From NCBI GenBank assembly GCA_900539665.1, contig UQCV01000004.1, positions 3,464 to 67,463 of the forward strand: a stretch of 64,000 nucleotides of DNA. Reading direction: 5' to 3'. Position 1 is the stretch's first letter. Each line of letters begins with the position of its first letter. The position numbers and the translations under genes were made by a program. The notes below the pieces were generated by a model. That model made no database searches. It saw only the letters and a list, made by a program, of their open reading frames with translations, and was not told the origin of the DNA. This DNA is from an uncultured Succinivibrionaceae bacterium (lineage in GTDB: Bacteria; Pseudomonadota; Gammaproteobacteria; Enterobacterales; Succinivibrionaceae). Positions 17,138 through 27,043 of the stretch are shown in pieces.

Positions 17138-19210
17138 GTGAAAGAATTAAAATATACCGAACTTGAGCCTCAAATCGCAGCTTTCGCCACAAACGAAACC
17201 ACAGGGACAACCAAAGTTACCCTTGCGACCTTCGAAAAAAGAGCACAAAGTGCCATCACTGAACTTTTAAATACCGATAGTAGCAACCCTCTAATGCTCC
17301 TTTCTACCATTGATGGAGCCAATACTGAACAATGCATTCGCGATCTTTTAACTGGGATCACCATGCCTCATCGGGAGCTTTACGACCTTTGCTACGCCGA
17401 AAACCTAGATAATGCCTTAGCTCCTGTATGGCTCCACATTAAAAGTGGTACGTCCGCAGAATTTAGCGAACTCATGTCTGAGCTTTTTCAAAAAGTTAAG
17501 CTCAAGGTTGACGCCGAAAAACTCTTATTAAGAATCCTTAAAAAGCAAGGTGACAACCCAAAGCTCGAAAATTACCTTTCAGACCTTAGTATTTATGTGG
17601 CCCAAGGACGAGAATTTACTCACCCCGTGCCTATGAATTTATTGGTACGTCACGATGCAGATCGCACTCCAGTCATCTTTGGAACCGATATCACTTGGAA
17701 ACGACTTTTTGGTGGGGTTAATTACTTAACTGAAAATGGTTCAACCTACTCTAACCACCACTTACTTGAACCGGGTTTACTCCGTCAGGCCGACGGGGGC
17801 ATTTTGGTGCTACGAGCTGAAGAATTAGTCCGTAATCCAATGCTTTGGTTTAAGCTTAAAAACGTCCTAAGCCGAGGCTTACTCGATTGGGACAGTCCAT
17901 CAAGCGAATTAGTACCAGGAAGTGTTGTTCCATTCTTTAACCCTGAAGCAACTCCTATTAACGTTAAGGTTATCATCACTGCTAGTTATTATGATATCGC
18001 TGAACTTTATCATTATGATCCTACTTTTAACGATGCCATTTACCTAAGAACTGACCTTAATTCTTACTTTGACTTAAAAGAACATACCCAAAACTTCTAC
18101 CAATACCTTGATTACGTTGCTTCACGCAACAATCTTTTACCGTTTACTGAAGACGCTAAACGTTTTTTAATTAGAGAAGCTTGTCGCTTAGCCGAAAGCC
18201 AGCTTGAGTTTGTCATCAATGAACACTGCCTCCTTAATGTAATGCGCGAAGCTTCTGGCTATGCGCGCCGTGCGGACCAAGCTGAAGTAACCCTCAAAGA
18301 AGTTCAAACCGCTAACCAAGCCAACTTCTTTAGATTAAGTAGCATGGTTGAAGAATCTACTTCTTTTTATAAAAATAAGCAGATGCTGTTACAAACTGAT
18401 GGTCAAGTAACAGGGCAAATCAACGGTCTTTCAGTCGTACAAACTCTCGGTGAAGATTTTGAATATGGGGAACCAATTCGCATCACCGCTACTATCCATA
18501 ACGGTGGCGACGGGGATATTGCCGATATCGAACACAAGGCCGAACTTGCTGGACAGATTCACACCAAAGCCATGATGATTATCAACGGCTTTTTAACTAA
18601 TACTTTTGGGTATAATGAATCAATTCCAGTTAGTGCCAACTTAGTGTTTGAACAGTCATATAGCGAAATCGATGGTGACAGCGCATCTTTGACTGGACTT
18701 TGCGCGATTTTGTCCGCCATGGCTGGCAAACCAATCCACCAAACATTTGCTGTTACCGGAGCCGTTGACCAATTCGGTAACGTACAACCTGTTGGCGGGG
18801 TTAATAAAAAGATCGAAGGCTACTATCGCATCTGTAAGATTCAAGGATTAAACGGACGTCAAGGCGTTATTATTCCTGAAAGTAACATTCAAGCTTTAAC
18901 GCTTGACCAAGAAATCATCGATGCCGTAAAAGCCGGACAATTCCATGTTTGGGCCGTTAAAAACGTCAACGACGCGATCGAACTTCTAACCGGTATCCCT
19001 GGTGGCTTTCCAGATAAGACCCAAGAGGAAGCACCATCTCAATCTTCAGAAGAAGCTAAAGCGACGAAAAAAGAAGCTCAAGCCAACGACAAGGAAGATA
19101 GTGACAAGGAAACTTTATACGATATCATTGCCCTAAGCCTTGATAGTAATAACAGAATGCGCGAAGGATGCGGTTTATTAAGTCGCATTCTTGGATTCTT
19201 TGGACGTTAA
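17138..19210 (+). CDS. lonH: Lon-like protease homologue (YcbZ/LonH type)
   Basis: 690 aa. The C-terminal Lon proteolytic domain is clear: catalytic Ser in QSYSEIDGDSASLTGLCA and Lys in GGVNKKIEGYY. The middle region (HHLLEPGLLRQADGGILVL...MLWFKLKNVLSRG) resembles E. coli YcbZ. No Walker A GKS/T motif is visible; E. coli YcbZ also lacks one, so ATP use differs from classical Lon. The C-terminus adds an acidic, Lys/Glu-rich tail (about 620-665). The GTG start has AAGGA six bases upstream. The neighbour is fabA, as in E. coli (ycbZ-fabA), which supports the assignment. The physiological substrate is not known from sequence. A gap of 94 bp separates it from fabA. Confidence 0.88.
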   Translation: MKELKYTELEPQIAAFATNETTGTTKVTLATFEKRAQSAITELLNTDSSNPLMLLSTIDGANTEQCIRDLLTGITMPHRELYDLCYAENLDNALAPVWLHIKSGTSAEFSELMSELFQKVKLKVDAEKLLLRILKKQGDNPKLENYLSDLSIYVAQGREFTHPVPMNLLVRHDADRTPVIFGTDITWKRLFGGVNYLTENGSTYSNHHLLEPGLLRQADGGILVLRAEELVRNPMLWFKLKNVLSRGLLDWDSPSSELVPGSVVPFFNPEATPINVKVIITASYYDIAELYHYDPTFNDAIYLRTDLNSYFDLKEHTQNFYQYLDYVASRNNLLPFTEDAKRFLIREACRLAESQLEFVINEHCLLNVMREASGYARRADQAEVTLKEVQTANQANFFRLSSMVEESTSFYKNKQMLLQTDGQVTGQINGLSVVQTLGEDFEYGEPIRITATIHNGGDGDIADIEHKAELAGQIHTKAMMIINGFLTNTFGYNESIPVSANLVFEQSYSEIDGDSASLTGLCAILSAMAGKPIHQTFAVTGAVDQFGNVQPVGGVNKKIEGYYRICKIQGLNGRQGVIIPESNIQALTLDQEIIDAVKAGQFHVWAVKNVNDAIELLTGIPGGFPDKTQEEAPSQSSEEAKATKKEAQANDKEDSDKETLYDIIALSLDSNNRMREGCGLLSRILGFFGR

Positions 19211-19304
19211 ACACTTCCAAAGATAGATTATGCATTACCCCTGTATTTGTTGTACAATGCAGGTTAATTGGTTTTAAGAAAATACAAAGAAAAGGATTTT
19301 TCAG

Positions 19305-19844
19305 TTGGAAAACTCACCAGAAAAAAAGCTCTCACTCTGTGAACAAGGCCGTAATTCATTTGACAGGGATGACCTGTTAGCATGTAGCCGCGGCGAGTTG
19401 TTTGGTCCAGGTAACAGTCAGCTTCCAGCACCAAACATGCTTATGATTGACCGTATCGTTGAAATCAACGATCACGGCGGTGAACACGGTAAAGGTTTAA
19501 TTGTCGCAGAAATGGATATCAATCCTGATTTGTGGTTCTTCAGTTGCCACTTCCCAGGCGATCCAGTTATGCCTGGCTGTCTTGGTCTTGACGCAATGTG
19601 GCAGCTTGTAGGCTTCTTCCTTGGTTGGAAGGGCGGCCCTGGTAAGGGACGTGCTCTTGGCGTTGGCGACGTTAAATTCACCGGCCAGGTGCTCCCTACT
19701 GCTCACAAGATCACCTACACCATCAATTTAAAGCGCGTTATTATGCGTAAACTTATCATGGGTATTGGTGACGGTGTAGTCTCTGTAGATGGCACCCCAA
19801 TCTACCACGCAACTGATCTTAAAGTTGGTTTATTTACTGACTAA
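19305..19844 (+). CDS. fabA: 3-hydroxydecanoyl-ACP dehydratase/isomerase
   Basis: 179 aa (E. coli 172). It makes trans-2 and then cis-3-decenoyl-ACP, the branch point to unsaturated fatty acids in type II synthesis. The catalytic His lies in [14 protein letters not shown] and the Asp in [21 protein letters not shown] and [11 protein letters not shown] are typical FabA. The start is a TTG at 19305, eight bases after AAAGGA; no ATG or GTG gives a better N-terminus. Its N-terminal extension ([15 protein letters not shown]) is longer than in E. coli. It ends at a strong terminator. Confidence 0.96.
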   Translation: MENSPEKKLSLCEQGRNSFDRDDLLACSRGELFGPGNSQLPAPNMLMIDRIVEINDHGGEHGKGLIVAEMDINPDLWFFSCHFPGDPVMPGCLGLDAMWQLVGFFLGWKGGPGKGRALGVGDVKFTGQVLPTAHKITYTINLKRVIMRKLIMGIGDGVVSVDGTPIYHATDLKVGLFTD

Positions 19845-19903
19845 TTAGAAGTTGCTTCTTAAGCTAAGAGCTAAAAAGCTTTAAACTTAAGTCAAATTTA
19901 ATC

Positions 19904-19937
19904 ATCGGGGAGCTCGCGATAGTTCCCCGATTGTTTT
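19904..19937 (+). terminator. Intrinsic terminator after fabA
   Basis: ATCGGGGA (19904-19911) pairs with TCCCCGAT (19924-19931), followed by TGTTTTTGG. Confidence 0.85.
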
Positions 19938-20037
19938 TGGAGACGCTTTGGGCGTAAGTTCTTGGCAGCCTTAAATTTCGTACTCACTCAACTACTACCT
20001 TTAGTTTCCCTCGGCCTTCATAATTTAAGGATCGCTT

Positions 20038-20640
20038 ATGAATCTTGAAGAAGTCCACATAACGGACGCAACTTGCGTTGACGCCCAAGATATATTGGAT
20101 CTATACACTCCCTATATTACTAATACCGCCATTACATTTGAAGAGCACGTGCCTCCCCTTGAAGAATTTAAAACTAGAATAGAGCACACTTGTCAAACCT
20201 ACCCCTATCTCGTTTGTCGCCACCACCAAAAAATTATTGGCTACGCCTATGCAGGGCCATTAAAAACTAGAGATGCCTTTGCGCGTAGCGTTGAGCTTTC
20301 TATCTATTTAGACCCAAACCAAACCCACCAAGGACTCGGAAAAAAACTTTACACCATGCTTTTTGAGCGCCTTAAAGCACAAAATATTGTTAGCGTCTAC
20401 GCCGCTATTGCCGGAACCTCTCATCCTTCTCGCTACTTAGACGACAATAGCTTAAAATTTCATGCGCACTTAGGATTTAAGGAAACTGGGATTTTTCCTA
20501 ATTGTGCAACTAAGTTTGGGGAATGGTTTGATTTAGTATGGATGTATAAAGATCTCACATCAAGAGCTAATACTACTGCCGATTCCAAGCTTTTTATCAG
20601 CCAAGCCGAACTTAAAAGGTCAGTAACCAAAAATTTTTAA
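20038..20640 (+). CDS. GNAT acetyltransferase, phosphinothricin/methionine-sulfoximine type
   Basis: 200 aa. The order of motifs fits the Pat/Bar/MddA branch of the GNAT fold: an N-terminal YTPYITNTAITFEE, IGYAYAGPLKTRDAF, the acetyl-CoA loop NQTHQGLGKKLY (Q-x-x-G-x-G/A) and a C-terminal FHAHLGFKETGIF. Family members N-acetylate phosphinothricin, methionine sulfoximine or related amino acid analogues, using acetyl-CoA. The exact substrate cannot be told. The ATG has AAGGA seven bases upstream. It stands alone between fabA and the trp operon. A C-terminal tail of about 25 residues after WMYKDL is not part of the core fold. Confidence 0.85.
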   Translation: MNLEEVHITDATCVDAQDILDLYTPYITNTAITFEEHVPPLEEFKTRIEHTCQTYPYLVCRHHQKIIGYAYAGPLKTRDAFARSVELSIYLDPNQTHQGLGKKLYTMLFERLKAQNIVSVYAAIAGTSHPSRYLDDNSLKFHAHLGFKETGIFPNCATKFGEWFDLVWMYKDLTSRANTTADSKLFISQAELKRSVTKNF

Positions 20641-20829
20641 CTTACTCCTAAAATGTGCTAGAGAATTTTGAGGGCTAAAGAATTATTGGGTGATAGAGCT
20701 TAGACTGAGACCAAGAGAAGAAAAAACTAATTCCGCCACTAAATTGCGCTATTTTTAGCCATTTAATCGGCCTAAAATTTGATTTGTAGCACTTTTTAAA
20801 AACTCTTTAATTAATCGTTAAAAAATTGT

Positions 20830-20858
20830 TTGCACGGTCAAGAATTTTGATCTATCAT
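20830..20858 (+). promoter_or_regulatory. trp operon promoter
   Basis: TTGCAC (20830-20835), a 17-bp spacer and TATCAT (20853-20858) form a good sigma-70 promoter. The start would be near 20865, giving a leader of about 250 nt. I see no match to the enterobacterial TrpR operator here. Confidence 0.7.
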
Positions 20859-20925
20859 TTTTTCAGCCTCCGAAGATGAGGATTAAGCAGCAAGTACTGC
20901 ATCACAAGATTTTAGGAATAGTATC

Positions 20926-20973
20926 ATGACTTCATTAACTCTTACTGCAAAGCGTTGGTGGCGCACTCGATAA
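20926..20973 (+). CDS. trpL: trp operon leader peptide
   Basis: A 15-codon frame, MTSLTLTAKRWWRTR, with tandem Trp codons at 20956-20961, lies between the trp promoter and the attenuator. Ribosome stalling at these codons when tRNA-Trp is uncharged would free the antiterminator. It is too short for routine gene calling. The upstream bases TTTAGGAATAGTATC include an AGGA ribosome site. Confidence 0.92.
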   Translation: MTSLTLTAKRWWRTR

Positions 20974-21046
20974 TACGCGGGTGGGCTAAGTCATGTTTTA
21001 AAATTAGCTATTCAAAGAAAAGCCCGCACCTGCGGGCTTTTTTTTT
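20963..21046 (+). promoter_or_regulatory. trp attenuator with alternative hairpins
   Basis: Region 1:2 pairs CACTCG with CGGGTG across the trpL stop. Region 2 (CGCGGGTGGGCT, about 20976-20987) can instead pair with region 3 (AGCC..CACCTGCG) to form the antiterminator. Region 3:4 is the terminator AAAGCCCGCA-CC-TGCGGGCTTT (21019-21040) followed by six more T residues. This is the classical arrangement. Confidence 0.9.
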
Positions 21047-21112
21047 AAGCCCATCCGGCAGGCTGCGGAAAAATTGGTACGTACCTAAGTACGAAATAAA
21101 CGGAAAATTATT

Positions 21113-22675
21113 ATGGACGCATTAAAACAGCCAATCTACGCTGAAAGTGGTTACATCAAGGATCCACTCGCCCTTTTTTATGAAATGTCAGGCGACAATC
21201 CTAATACCATTCTCCTCGAATCACTTGAAATCCATACCAAAGCTGGCACCTTGAGCATGCTCGGGGTGAGTGCCGCTTTGCGTATTAGTTGTTTAGGTCA
21301 CGAAGTAACTGTAAAAGCCTTAAATGCTAACGGGGCCGCAGCAGCTTCACAACTTTTAACTTTACTTCCAAAAGAAGTTAAAGTTACGACCCCAACTCCT
21401 GAATCCTTTGTCCTGACCTATCCAAAGGTTAATCAAGCCCAAGACGAAGACTCACGCTTAAAGTCACTAACCGTATTTGATGCTTTAAGAACTGTTCTTA
21501 AACTTCAACCATATGCCGGTTCAAGCAAAAATCTTATGTTAAGCGGGGTCTTTGGGTATGATTTGATTTCTTCTGTTGAAGAATTACCAAATGTCACCAT
21601 GGGTAAAAACACCTGCCCTGATTACTGCTTCTACCTCCTTGATACAGTAATCAACATCGACCATAAGGCTCTTAAGTCTGACATTCGCGCTATCGCATTT
21701 AGTGCTTCTGAATACGATGCGCTAAAAGATAAAGTTCAGCGCACCAAAAAGAGACTCGATGCCTATCATGAAGTAGATCGCCCAGCTGAAATCAACTTCA
21801 CTAAAGAACATGTCTCAACAGACATTAACGACCGTGATTTCTGCGCTATTGTCGATAAGCTAAAAGGCAATATTTTTAAAGGTGATATCTTCCAGGTCGT
21901 ACCTTCAAGAACTTTCTCTATTCCTTGCCCTTCTACCATAAACGCTTATTACCGTTTAAAGAAAACCAATCCTTCCCCATACATGTTCTACATGCATGAT
22001 GAAGACTTCATCATCTTTGGGGCCTCTCCTGAAAGTGCAGTTAAATACACTTCAGCCAACAATCAAGTTCAAATGTACCCAATTGCTGGGACTCGTGGGC
22101 GTGGCTTTAAAGCCGATGGTTCAATCGACCATGATCTCGACTCAAGAATTGAACTTGAATTACGCCAAGATAAAAAAGAAAACGCTGAACACTTAATGCT
22201 TGTTGACTTAGCTCGTAATGATATTGCCCGAATCAGTGAACCAGGTAGTCGCTACGTCGCTGACTTACTCAACGTTGACCGTTACAGTCACGTTATGCAC
22301 CTCGTGTCACGCGTAACCGGTTCTTTAAGACCAGACTTAGACGCGCTTCATGCTTACCAAGCTTGCATGAACATGGGTACCTTAACCGGCGCCCCAAAAA
22401 TTAGAGCCACCGAACTTATCAGAGAAACTGAAAAAACTCGCCGCGGTAGTTATGGCGGGGCTATCGGGGTTTTACGTGGTAATGGCGACATCGATACTTG
22501 TATCGTAATTCGCTCCGCATTTGTCAAAGATGGCATTGCTCACGTACAAGCAGGTTGTGGGGTTGTATATGACTCTGTACCAATGGATGAAGCAAACGAA
22601 ACTAGAAAGAAGGCAGCAGCTGTGCTAAGTGCTATTGCCATCGCTCACGGTAAGTCTTTAAAGGAGGTCCTCTAA
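21113..22675 (+). CDS. trpE: Anthranilate synthase component I
   Basis: 520 aa. It converts chorismate to anthranilate using ammonia supplied by the TrpG domain encoded next. The N-terminal ILLESLEIH carries the LLES motif linked to tryptophan feedback inhibition in other TrpE proteins. The chorismate-binding core is complete: GDIFQVVPSRTF, FGASPES, PIAGTRGRG, DLARNDIARIS, SHVMHLVSRVTG, GTLTGAPKIRA and RRGSYGGAIG. First enzyme gene after the attenuator. The ribosome site is weak (CGGAAAATTATT). A perfect palindrome GGTACGTACC lies 28 bp upstream of the start. The stop is one base from the trpGD start, indicating translational coupling. Confidence 0.97.
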   Translation: MDALKQPIYAESGYIKDPLALFYEMSGDNPNTILLESLEIHTKAGTLSMLGVSAALRISCLGHEVTVKALNANGAAAASQLLTLLPKEVKVTTPTPESFVLTYPKVNQAQDEDSRLKSLTVFDALRTVLKLQPYAGSSKNLMLSGVFGYDLISSVEELPNVTMGKNTCPDYCFYLLDTVINIDHKALKSDIRAIAFSASEYDALKDKVQRTKKRLDAYHEVDRPAEINFTKEHVSTDINDRDFCAIVDKLKGNIFKGDIFQVVPSRTFSIPCPSTINAYYRLKKTNPSPYMFYMHDEDFIIFGASPESAVKYTSANNQVQMYPIAGTRGRGFKADGSIDHDLDSRIELELRQDKKENAEHLMLVDLARNDIARISEPGSRYVADLLNVDRYSHVMHLVSRVTGSLRPDLDALHAYQACMNMGTLTGAPKIRATELIRETEKTRRGSYGGAIGVLRGNGDIDTCIVIRSAFVKDGIAHVQAGCGVVYDSVPMDEANETRKKAAAVLSAIAIAHGKSLKEVL

Positions 22676-22676
22676 A

Positions 22677-24287
22677 ATGCGTCCAGTTTACTTGCTTGAT
22701 AACTTTGACTCCTTTACTTACAACCTCGTGGATCAGTTCCGTGCTTTAGGGCATGAAGTACGAGTTTTTCGTAACAGCGTTCCGGCAGAACACATCAAAG
22801 CGGAAATGGAAAAGTGCGCTGTAGAACCGGTATTAGTTTTATCTCCTGGCCCTGGTAATCCATCCGAAGCTGGTTGCCTTATCGACCTCATTCGCCTTTG
22901 CCGTGGTAAGTTCCCAATGATCGGGATCTGCCTTGGCCACCAAGCCATCTGCCAATACTACGGGGCTGACATTGTACCAGCTAAAGAAATCATTCATGGT
23001 AAAACCTCCCTTATCACCCATAATGGTAAGTACATGTTTGATGGCTTCCGTAATCCATTACCAGTAGCTAGATACCATTCATTAGTAGCCACCAACCTAC
23101 CTCAATCATTAGAAGTAGTCGCGCAATGCGACGGTATGGCCATGGCAGTAGTCAACCGTGAAGATCGCGTGGTTGGTTTTCAGTTCCATCCTGAATCTGT
23201 CATGTCTACCGACGGGGCTAAGCTTTTAGCAAAAACCATTGAATTCGTATCTAAGGAACGCGTCAATACCAAGGAACTCGTTGGTAAACTTTATCTTGGC
23301 CAAAAACTTACCCGTGATGAAACCATCAAGCTCTTCTCTAGTGTTTTTGAAGGTGACATGGACCCTATCATGCTTGGGGCTGTATTAACCTCACTTAAGC
23401 TTTCAGGGGAATCACCAGAAGAAATTGCCGGGGCTGCTAACGCTATGTTAGGCGCTGCTACTCCATTTGGGCGCTTAGGCGATTACGAAGTTGGCGAAAT
23501 CGTAGGCACCGGTGGTGATGGTCAAAACACCATTAACATCTCTTCTATGAGTGCGATCGTCGCTTCAACCTTAGGTTTACATGTGGCAAAACACGGTAAC
23601 CGTAGCGTCTCATCCCTCACTGGGGCTTCTGATATTTTGCGTGAACTTGGTGTGAATATCACCATGTCACCACGCCAATCTGCTTTATGCCTTGACCGCT
23701 TAGGGCTTACTTTCTTGTTTGCCCCTGTGTACCACAAAGGCATGCGTTACGCAGCTCCAGTGCGCGCTGCCATGGGCACCAGAACTATTTTCAATGTTTT
23801 AGGGCCTTTAACCAACCCTTGTCACCCCGACTATATGGTTCTTGGAGTTTACACCAAAACTCTTATCCCAACCATGGTTGAAGTTTTAAAACAAAACGGT
23901 ATGAAGCGCGCTTTAGTAGTTTATGGTGACGGCCTTGATGAAATTGCCCTTCATGGTCCAACCGACTATGCCGAACTCCATAGCGATGGCACTATCACCA
24001 CTGGGGTCTTCACTCCTGAAGATTTTGGTCTTACTCGCCACACCATTGCCGATATCAAGGGAGGGGCCCCGGATGTAAACCGCGCCTTGACCGAAGAAAT
24101 TTTACAAGGCCATGGTACTAGCGCCCAAAACGATTCCATTGCGGCGAACGCCGGGGCTTTGTTATACCTAGGTGGTAAAGCTAAAACCATCAAGGAAGGG
24201 GCGGCTATGGTTTTAGCCTGCTTGAAGTCAGGTGAGCCTTATAATCAACTTATGAACTTTGCAACTCTAAGTCATCAAGAAGGTTAA
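22677..24287 (+). CDS. trpGD: Fused anthranilate synthase amidotransferase and anthranilate phosphoribosyltransferase
   Basis: 536 aa, a fusion as in E. coli TrpD. Residues 1 to about 195 are the class I glutamine amidotransferase: the nucleophile Cys in GICLGHQA and the His-Glu pair in FQFHPESV. The rest is TrpD, with GTGGDGQNTINIS for phosphoribosyl pyrophosphate binding, HGNRSVSS and GVRR-region equivalents. The two activities supply ammonia for anthranilate formation and then attach phosphoribose. The start ATG follows GGAGG at the end of trpE. Confidence 0.97.
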   Translation: MRPVYLLDNFDSFTYNLVDQFRALGHEVRVFRNSVPAEHIKAEMEKCAVEPVLVLSPGPGNPSEAGCLIDLIRLCRGKFPMIGICLGHQAICQYYGADIVPAKEIIHGKTSLITHNGKYMFDGFRNPLPVARYHSLVATNLPQSLEVVAQCDGMAMAVVNREDRVVGFQFHPESVMSTDGAKLLAKTIEFVSKERVNTKELVGKLYLGQKLTRDETIKLFSSVFEGDMDPIMLGAVLTSLKLSGESPEEIAGAANAMLGAATPFGRLGDYEVGEIVGTGGDGQNTINISSMSAIVASTLGLHVAKHGNRSVSSLTGASDILRELGVNITMSPRQSALCLDRLGLTFLFAPVYHKGMRYAAPVRAAMGTRTIFNVLGPLTNPCHPDYMVLGVYTKTLIPTMVEVLKQNGMKRALVVYGDGLDEIALHGPTDYAELHSDGTITTGVFTPEDFGLTRHTIADIKGGAPDVNRALTEEILQGHGTSAQNDSIAANAGALLYLGGKAKTIKEGAAMVLACLKSGEPYNQLMNFATLSHQEG

Positions 24288-24296
24288 GGAATTACT

Positions 24297-25781
24297 ATGT
24301 CGACGACCAAACCACGGACCGCTGCTAGCGATTTATGTCCAGAGCTTTTAGCGAATCCACGCCTGCACACGAGCTCAATTAACGGCAATGTGCTCGCTAC
24401 TATCTTAAACGCTAAAGTTGAATGGTTAGCCCGCAAGCAGCAAGAATTTCCGCTTGCGTCCTTTAAAGACACCTTGGCCCAGGCAGAACGTTCGTTTTAT
24501 GACCATATGAGTAAAAGTGGCACGCGGTTTATTCTCGAATGTAAAAAAGCGTCCCCGTCCAAAGGACTTATTCGCCCTGAATTTGTGCCTGAAGACATCG
24601 CGCGAATTTACAATCAGTATGCCGCTGCTATTTCAGTTCTAGCCGATGAAAAGTTCTTCCAAGGGGATTACAGCTATATTGCGCGAGTCCACGCAGTAAC
24701 TAGCGTACCGGTATTGTGTAAAGACTTTATCTTTGATCCATTCCAGATATATCTGGCCCGTAAGAACAACGCTGACGCCGTGCTTTTAATGCTTTCCGTG
24801 CTAACAGACGAAGCTTACCAAGAACTAAGCTCTTTAGCTCATAGTTTAGGCATGGGTGTTTTGACTGAAGCTTCAACAGCCTTAGAAATCGAACGCGCTA
24901 TCACATTAGGCGCAAAGGTTATTGGAATCAATAACCGTAATCTCCGTGACTTAACGGTTGATTTAAACCGCGTCAAAGAGTTAGCGCCATTAGTGCCAAG
25001 CGACCGCATTGTGATTAGTGAGTCCGGGATCTACACCCATGATCAAGTCTTAGAACTTAAAAAGTTCGCCCGTGGCTTTTTAGTGGGTAGTTCCCTAACT
25101 CAAGAACCTAATATTGAGTTAGCTTGTCGCAAACTTATTTTAGGGCAAAATAAAGTTTGTGGCCTTACCCGCCTAGAGGACCTCAAAGCTGCTTGGGCAC
25201 AGGGCGCCTGCATGACTGGGTTTATTTTTGCGCGCGCTTCAAAGCGTTATATTACACCTGAAAACGCGCATGAATTAGCGACCCAAGCTCGTAAAGCTGG
25301 TTGCGCGCAAGACTTTTGTGGGGTCTTTTGCGATGAAGAACCAACTGAAGTAGCGCGCATCGCGACTTTAGTTCCACTTGAAGCTGTTCAGCTCCACGGC
25401 TCTGAGTCTCTTGAGTACATTAAAAACTTAAGAACGCTCTTACCTGCTAAGACCCGCATCTTTAAAGCTGTACCCGTGAGCACTAGCTTCCCGGAAGAGG
25501 AAGTACAAAAGTATCAAGCAGTAACCGATCTGGTGGTACTTGATACTAAAGTTGCAGATGCTTTTGGGGGCACGGGGCAGACGTTTGATTGGCACACAAT
25601 CAAGGGCGATAAAAGTAAACTCCTCGTAGCAGGGGGCCTTAACCCAGATAATGTGGTTTTAGCACAAACTACCGCCATGTGCGTGGGACTTGACTTAAAC
25701 AGCGGGCTTGAAGATGCACCAGGCTGCAAAAATCACGAACTTTTAAAGCGTGCCTTCGACCGCCTTAAAAATAACTGTTAA
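24297..25781 (+). CDS. trpCF: Fused indole-3-glycerol phosphate synthase and phosphoribosylanthranilate isomerase
   Basis: 494 aa, the TrpC-TrpF fusion typical of gammaproteobacteria. The N-terminal IGPS barrel has ILECKKASPSKG, LCKDFIFDPFQIYLA, INNRNLRDL and VISESGI. The C-terminal isomerase barrel begins near residue 275 with VCGLTRLEDL and has VQLHGSES and the catalytic-region VADAFGGTGQTFDW and VAGGLNPDNV. Compared with other genes here it uses more GC-rich codons in places. It starts 10 bp after trpGD, with AAGGA upstream. Confidence 0.97.
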   Translation: MSTTKPRTAASDLCPELLANPRLHTSSINGNVLATILNAKVEWLARKQQEFPLASFKDTLAQAERSFYDHMSKSGTRFILECKKASPSKGLIRPEFVPEDIARIYNQYAAAISVLADEKFFQGDYSYIARVHAVTSVPVLCKDFIFDPFQIYLARKNNADAVLLMLSVLTDEAYQELSSLAHSLGMGVLTEASTALEIERAITLGAKVIGINNRNLRDLTVDLNRVKELAPLVPSDRIVISESGIYTHDQVLELKKFARGFLVGSSLTQEPNIELACRKLILGQNKVCGLTRLEDLKAAWAQGACMTGFIFARASKRYITPENAHELATQARKAGCAQDFCGVFCDEEPTEVARIATLVPLEAVQLHGSESLEYIKNLRTLLPAKTRIFKAVPVSTSFPEEEVQKYQAVTDLVVLDTKVADAFGGTGQTFDWHTIKGDKSKLLVAGGLNPDNVVLAQTTAMCVGLDLNSGLEDAPGCKNHELLKRAFDRLKNNC

Positions 25782-25840
25782 AATTTTATAATCTACGTCG
25801 GAACTAAATTCTCCGACGCTTACAACTAAGGATAGACGTA

Positions 25841-27043
25841 ATGTCAACTGAAACCATACTTAACCCGTTTTTCGGGAATTTTGGCGGGATGTACGTTCCG
25901 CAAATCCTAGTTCCAGCTTTAAAACAGCTTGAACAGGCTTTTGTTAAATACCATAACGATCCTGAGTTTAAAAAAGAACTCAACGACCTTCTTTACAACT
26001 ACGCTGGGCGTCCAACTCCCCTTACCTTATGCCGTAACATCACTAAAGGCACCAAGACTAAGCTCTACTTAAAGCGTGAAGACTTAGTGCATGGCGGGGC
26101 TCATAAAACCAACCAGGTTTTAGGGCAAGCGCTTTTGGCTAAGAGAATGGGCAAGACTCGTATTATTGCGGAAACTGGCGCCGGTCAGCACGGGGTTGCA
26201 ACCGCTATCGTTTGTGCCCTCCTTGGGTTTAAGTGCCGCATATACATGGGGGCCACCGACGTTAAACGTCAAGAACCAAACGTATTTAGAATGCGTCTTA
26301 TGGGCGCCGAAGTAGTACCTGTAACTACCGGTATCGGCACTTTAAAGGAAGCTTGTAACGAAGCGTTACGTGATTGGGCTGGGTCTTTTGAAGATACGCA
26401 CTACATGTTAGGGACCGCAGCAGGTCCACACCCATTCCCAACTATCGTTCGTGAATTCCAAAAGATTATCGGGATTGAAGCTAAAGAACAGTTTAAGACC
26501 TTCGAAAATGGCAACCTACCAGACATGGTAATTGCTGCTGTAGGCGGTGGCTCTAACGCAATTGGGATCTTCACCGATTTCGTTAAAGAAAAAGACGTGG
26601 AACTTATTGGGGTTGAACCTGCAGGTTACGGTATTGCAACTGGTAAACACGGGGCTCCGCTTGGCCACGGCAATCCAGGTATCTTCTTTGGCGCTCGTTC
26701 TTACAACATGCAAGACCACGATGGCCAAATCAAGGAATCTCATTCTATTTCTGCCGGTCTTGACTTCCCATCTGTAGGCCCTGAACACGCCTACTTAAAG
26801 GATATCGGTCGTGCGCGCTATGAATCAGTAACTGACGAAGAAGCTTTAAATGCGTTTAAGGAATTATCACTCCACGAAGGTATTATCCCGGCTCTTGAAT
26901 CATCTCATGCTGTAGCCGAAGCCCTTAAGATCGCCCGGGCTAACCCTGAAAAGGAAATGACCATGGTAGTAAACCTCTCTGGTCGTGGCGATAAGGACAT
27001 TTTTACCGTAGCTGACATCTTGAAAAAGCGGGGAGAATTCTAA
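25841..27043 (+). CDS. trpB: Tryptophan synthase beta chain
   Basis: 400 aa (E. coli 397). It joins indole and serine to give tryptophan. The PLP lysine is in HGGAHKTNQ and the phosphate-binding loop is [24 protein letters not shown] and AGPHPFP are intact. A 59-bp gap follows trpCF. Its stop codon overlaps the trpA start by one base. Confidence 0.98.
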   Translation: MSTETILNPFFGNFGGMYVPQILVPALKQLEQAFVKYHNDPEFKKELNDLLYNYAGRPTPLTLCRNITKGTKTKLYLKREDLVHGGAHKTNQVLGQALLAKRMGKTRIIAETGAGQHGVATAIVCALLGFKCRIYMGATDVKRQEPNVFRMRLMGAEVVPVTTGIGTLKEACNEALRDWAGSFEDTHYMLGTAAGPHPFPTIVREFQKIIGIEAKEQFKTFENGNLPDMVIAAVGGGSNAIGIFTDFVKEKDVELIGVEPAGYGIATGKHGAPLGHGNPGIFFGARSYNMQDHDGQIKESHSISAGLDFPSVGPEHAYLKDIGRARYESVTDEEALNAFKELSLHEGIIPALESSHAVAEALKIARANPEKEMTMVVNLSGRGDKDIFTVADILKKRGEF

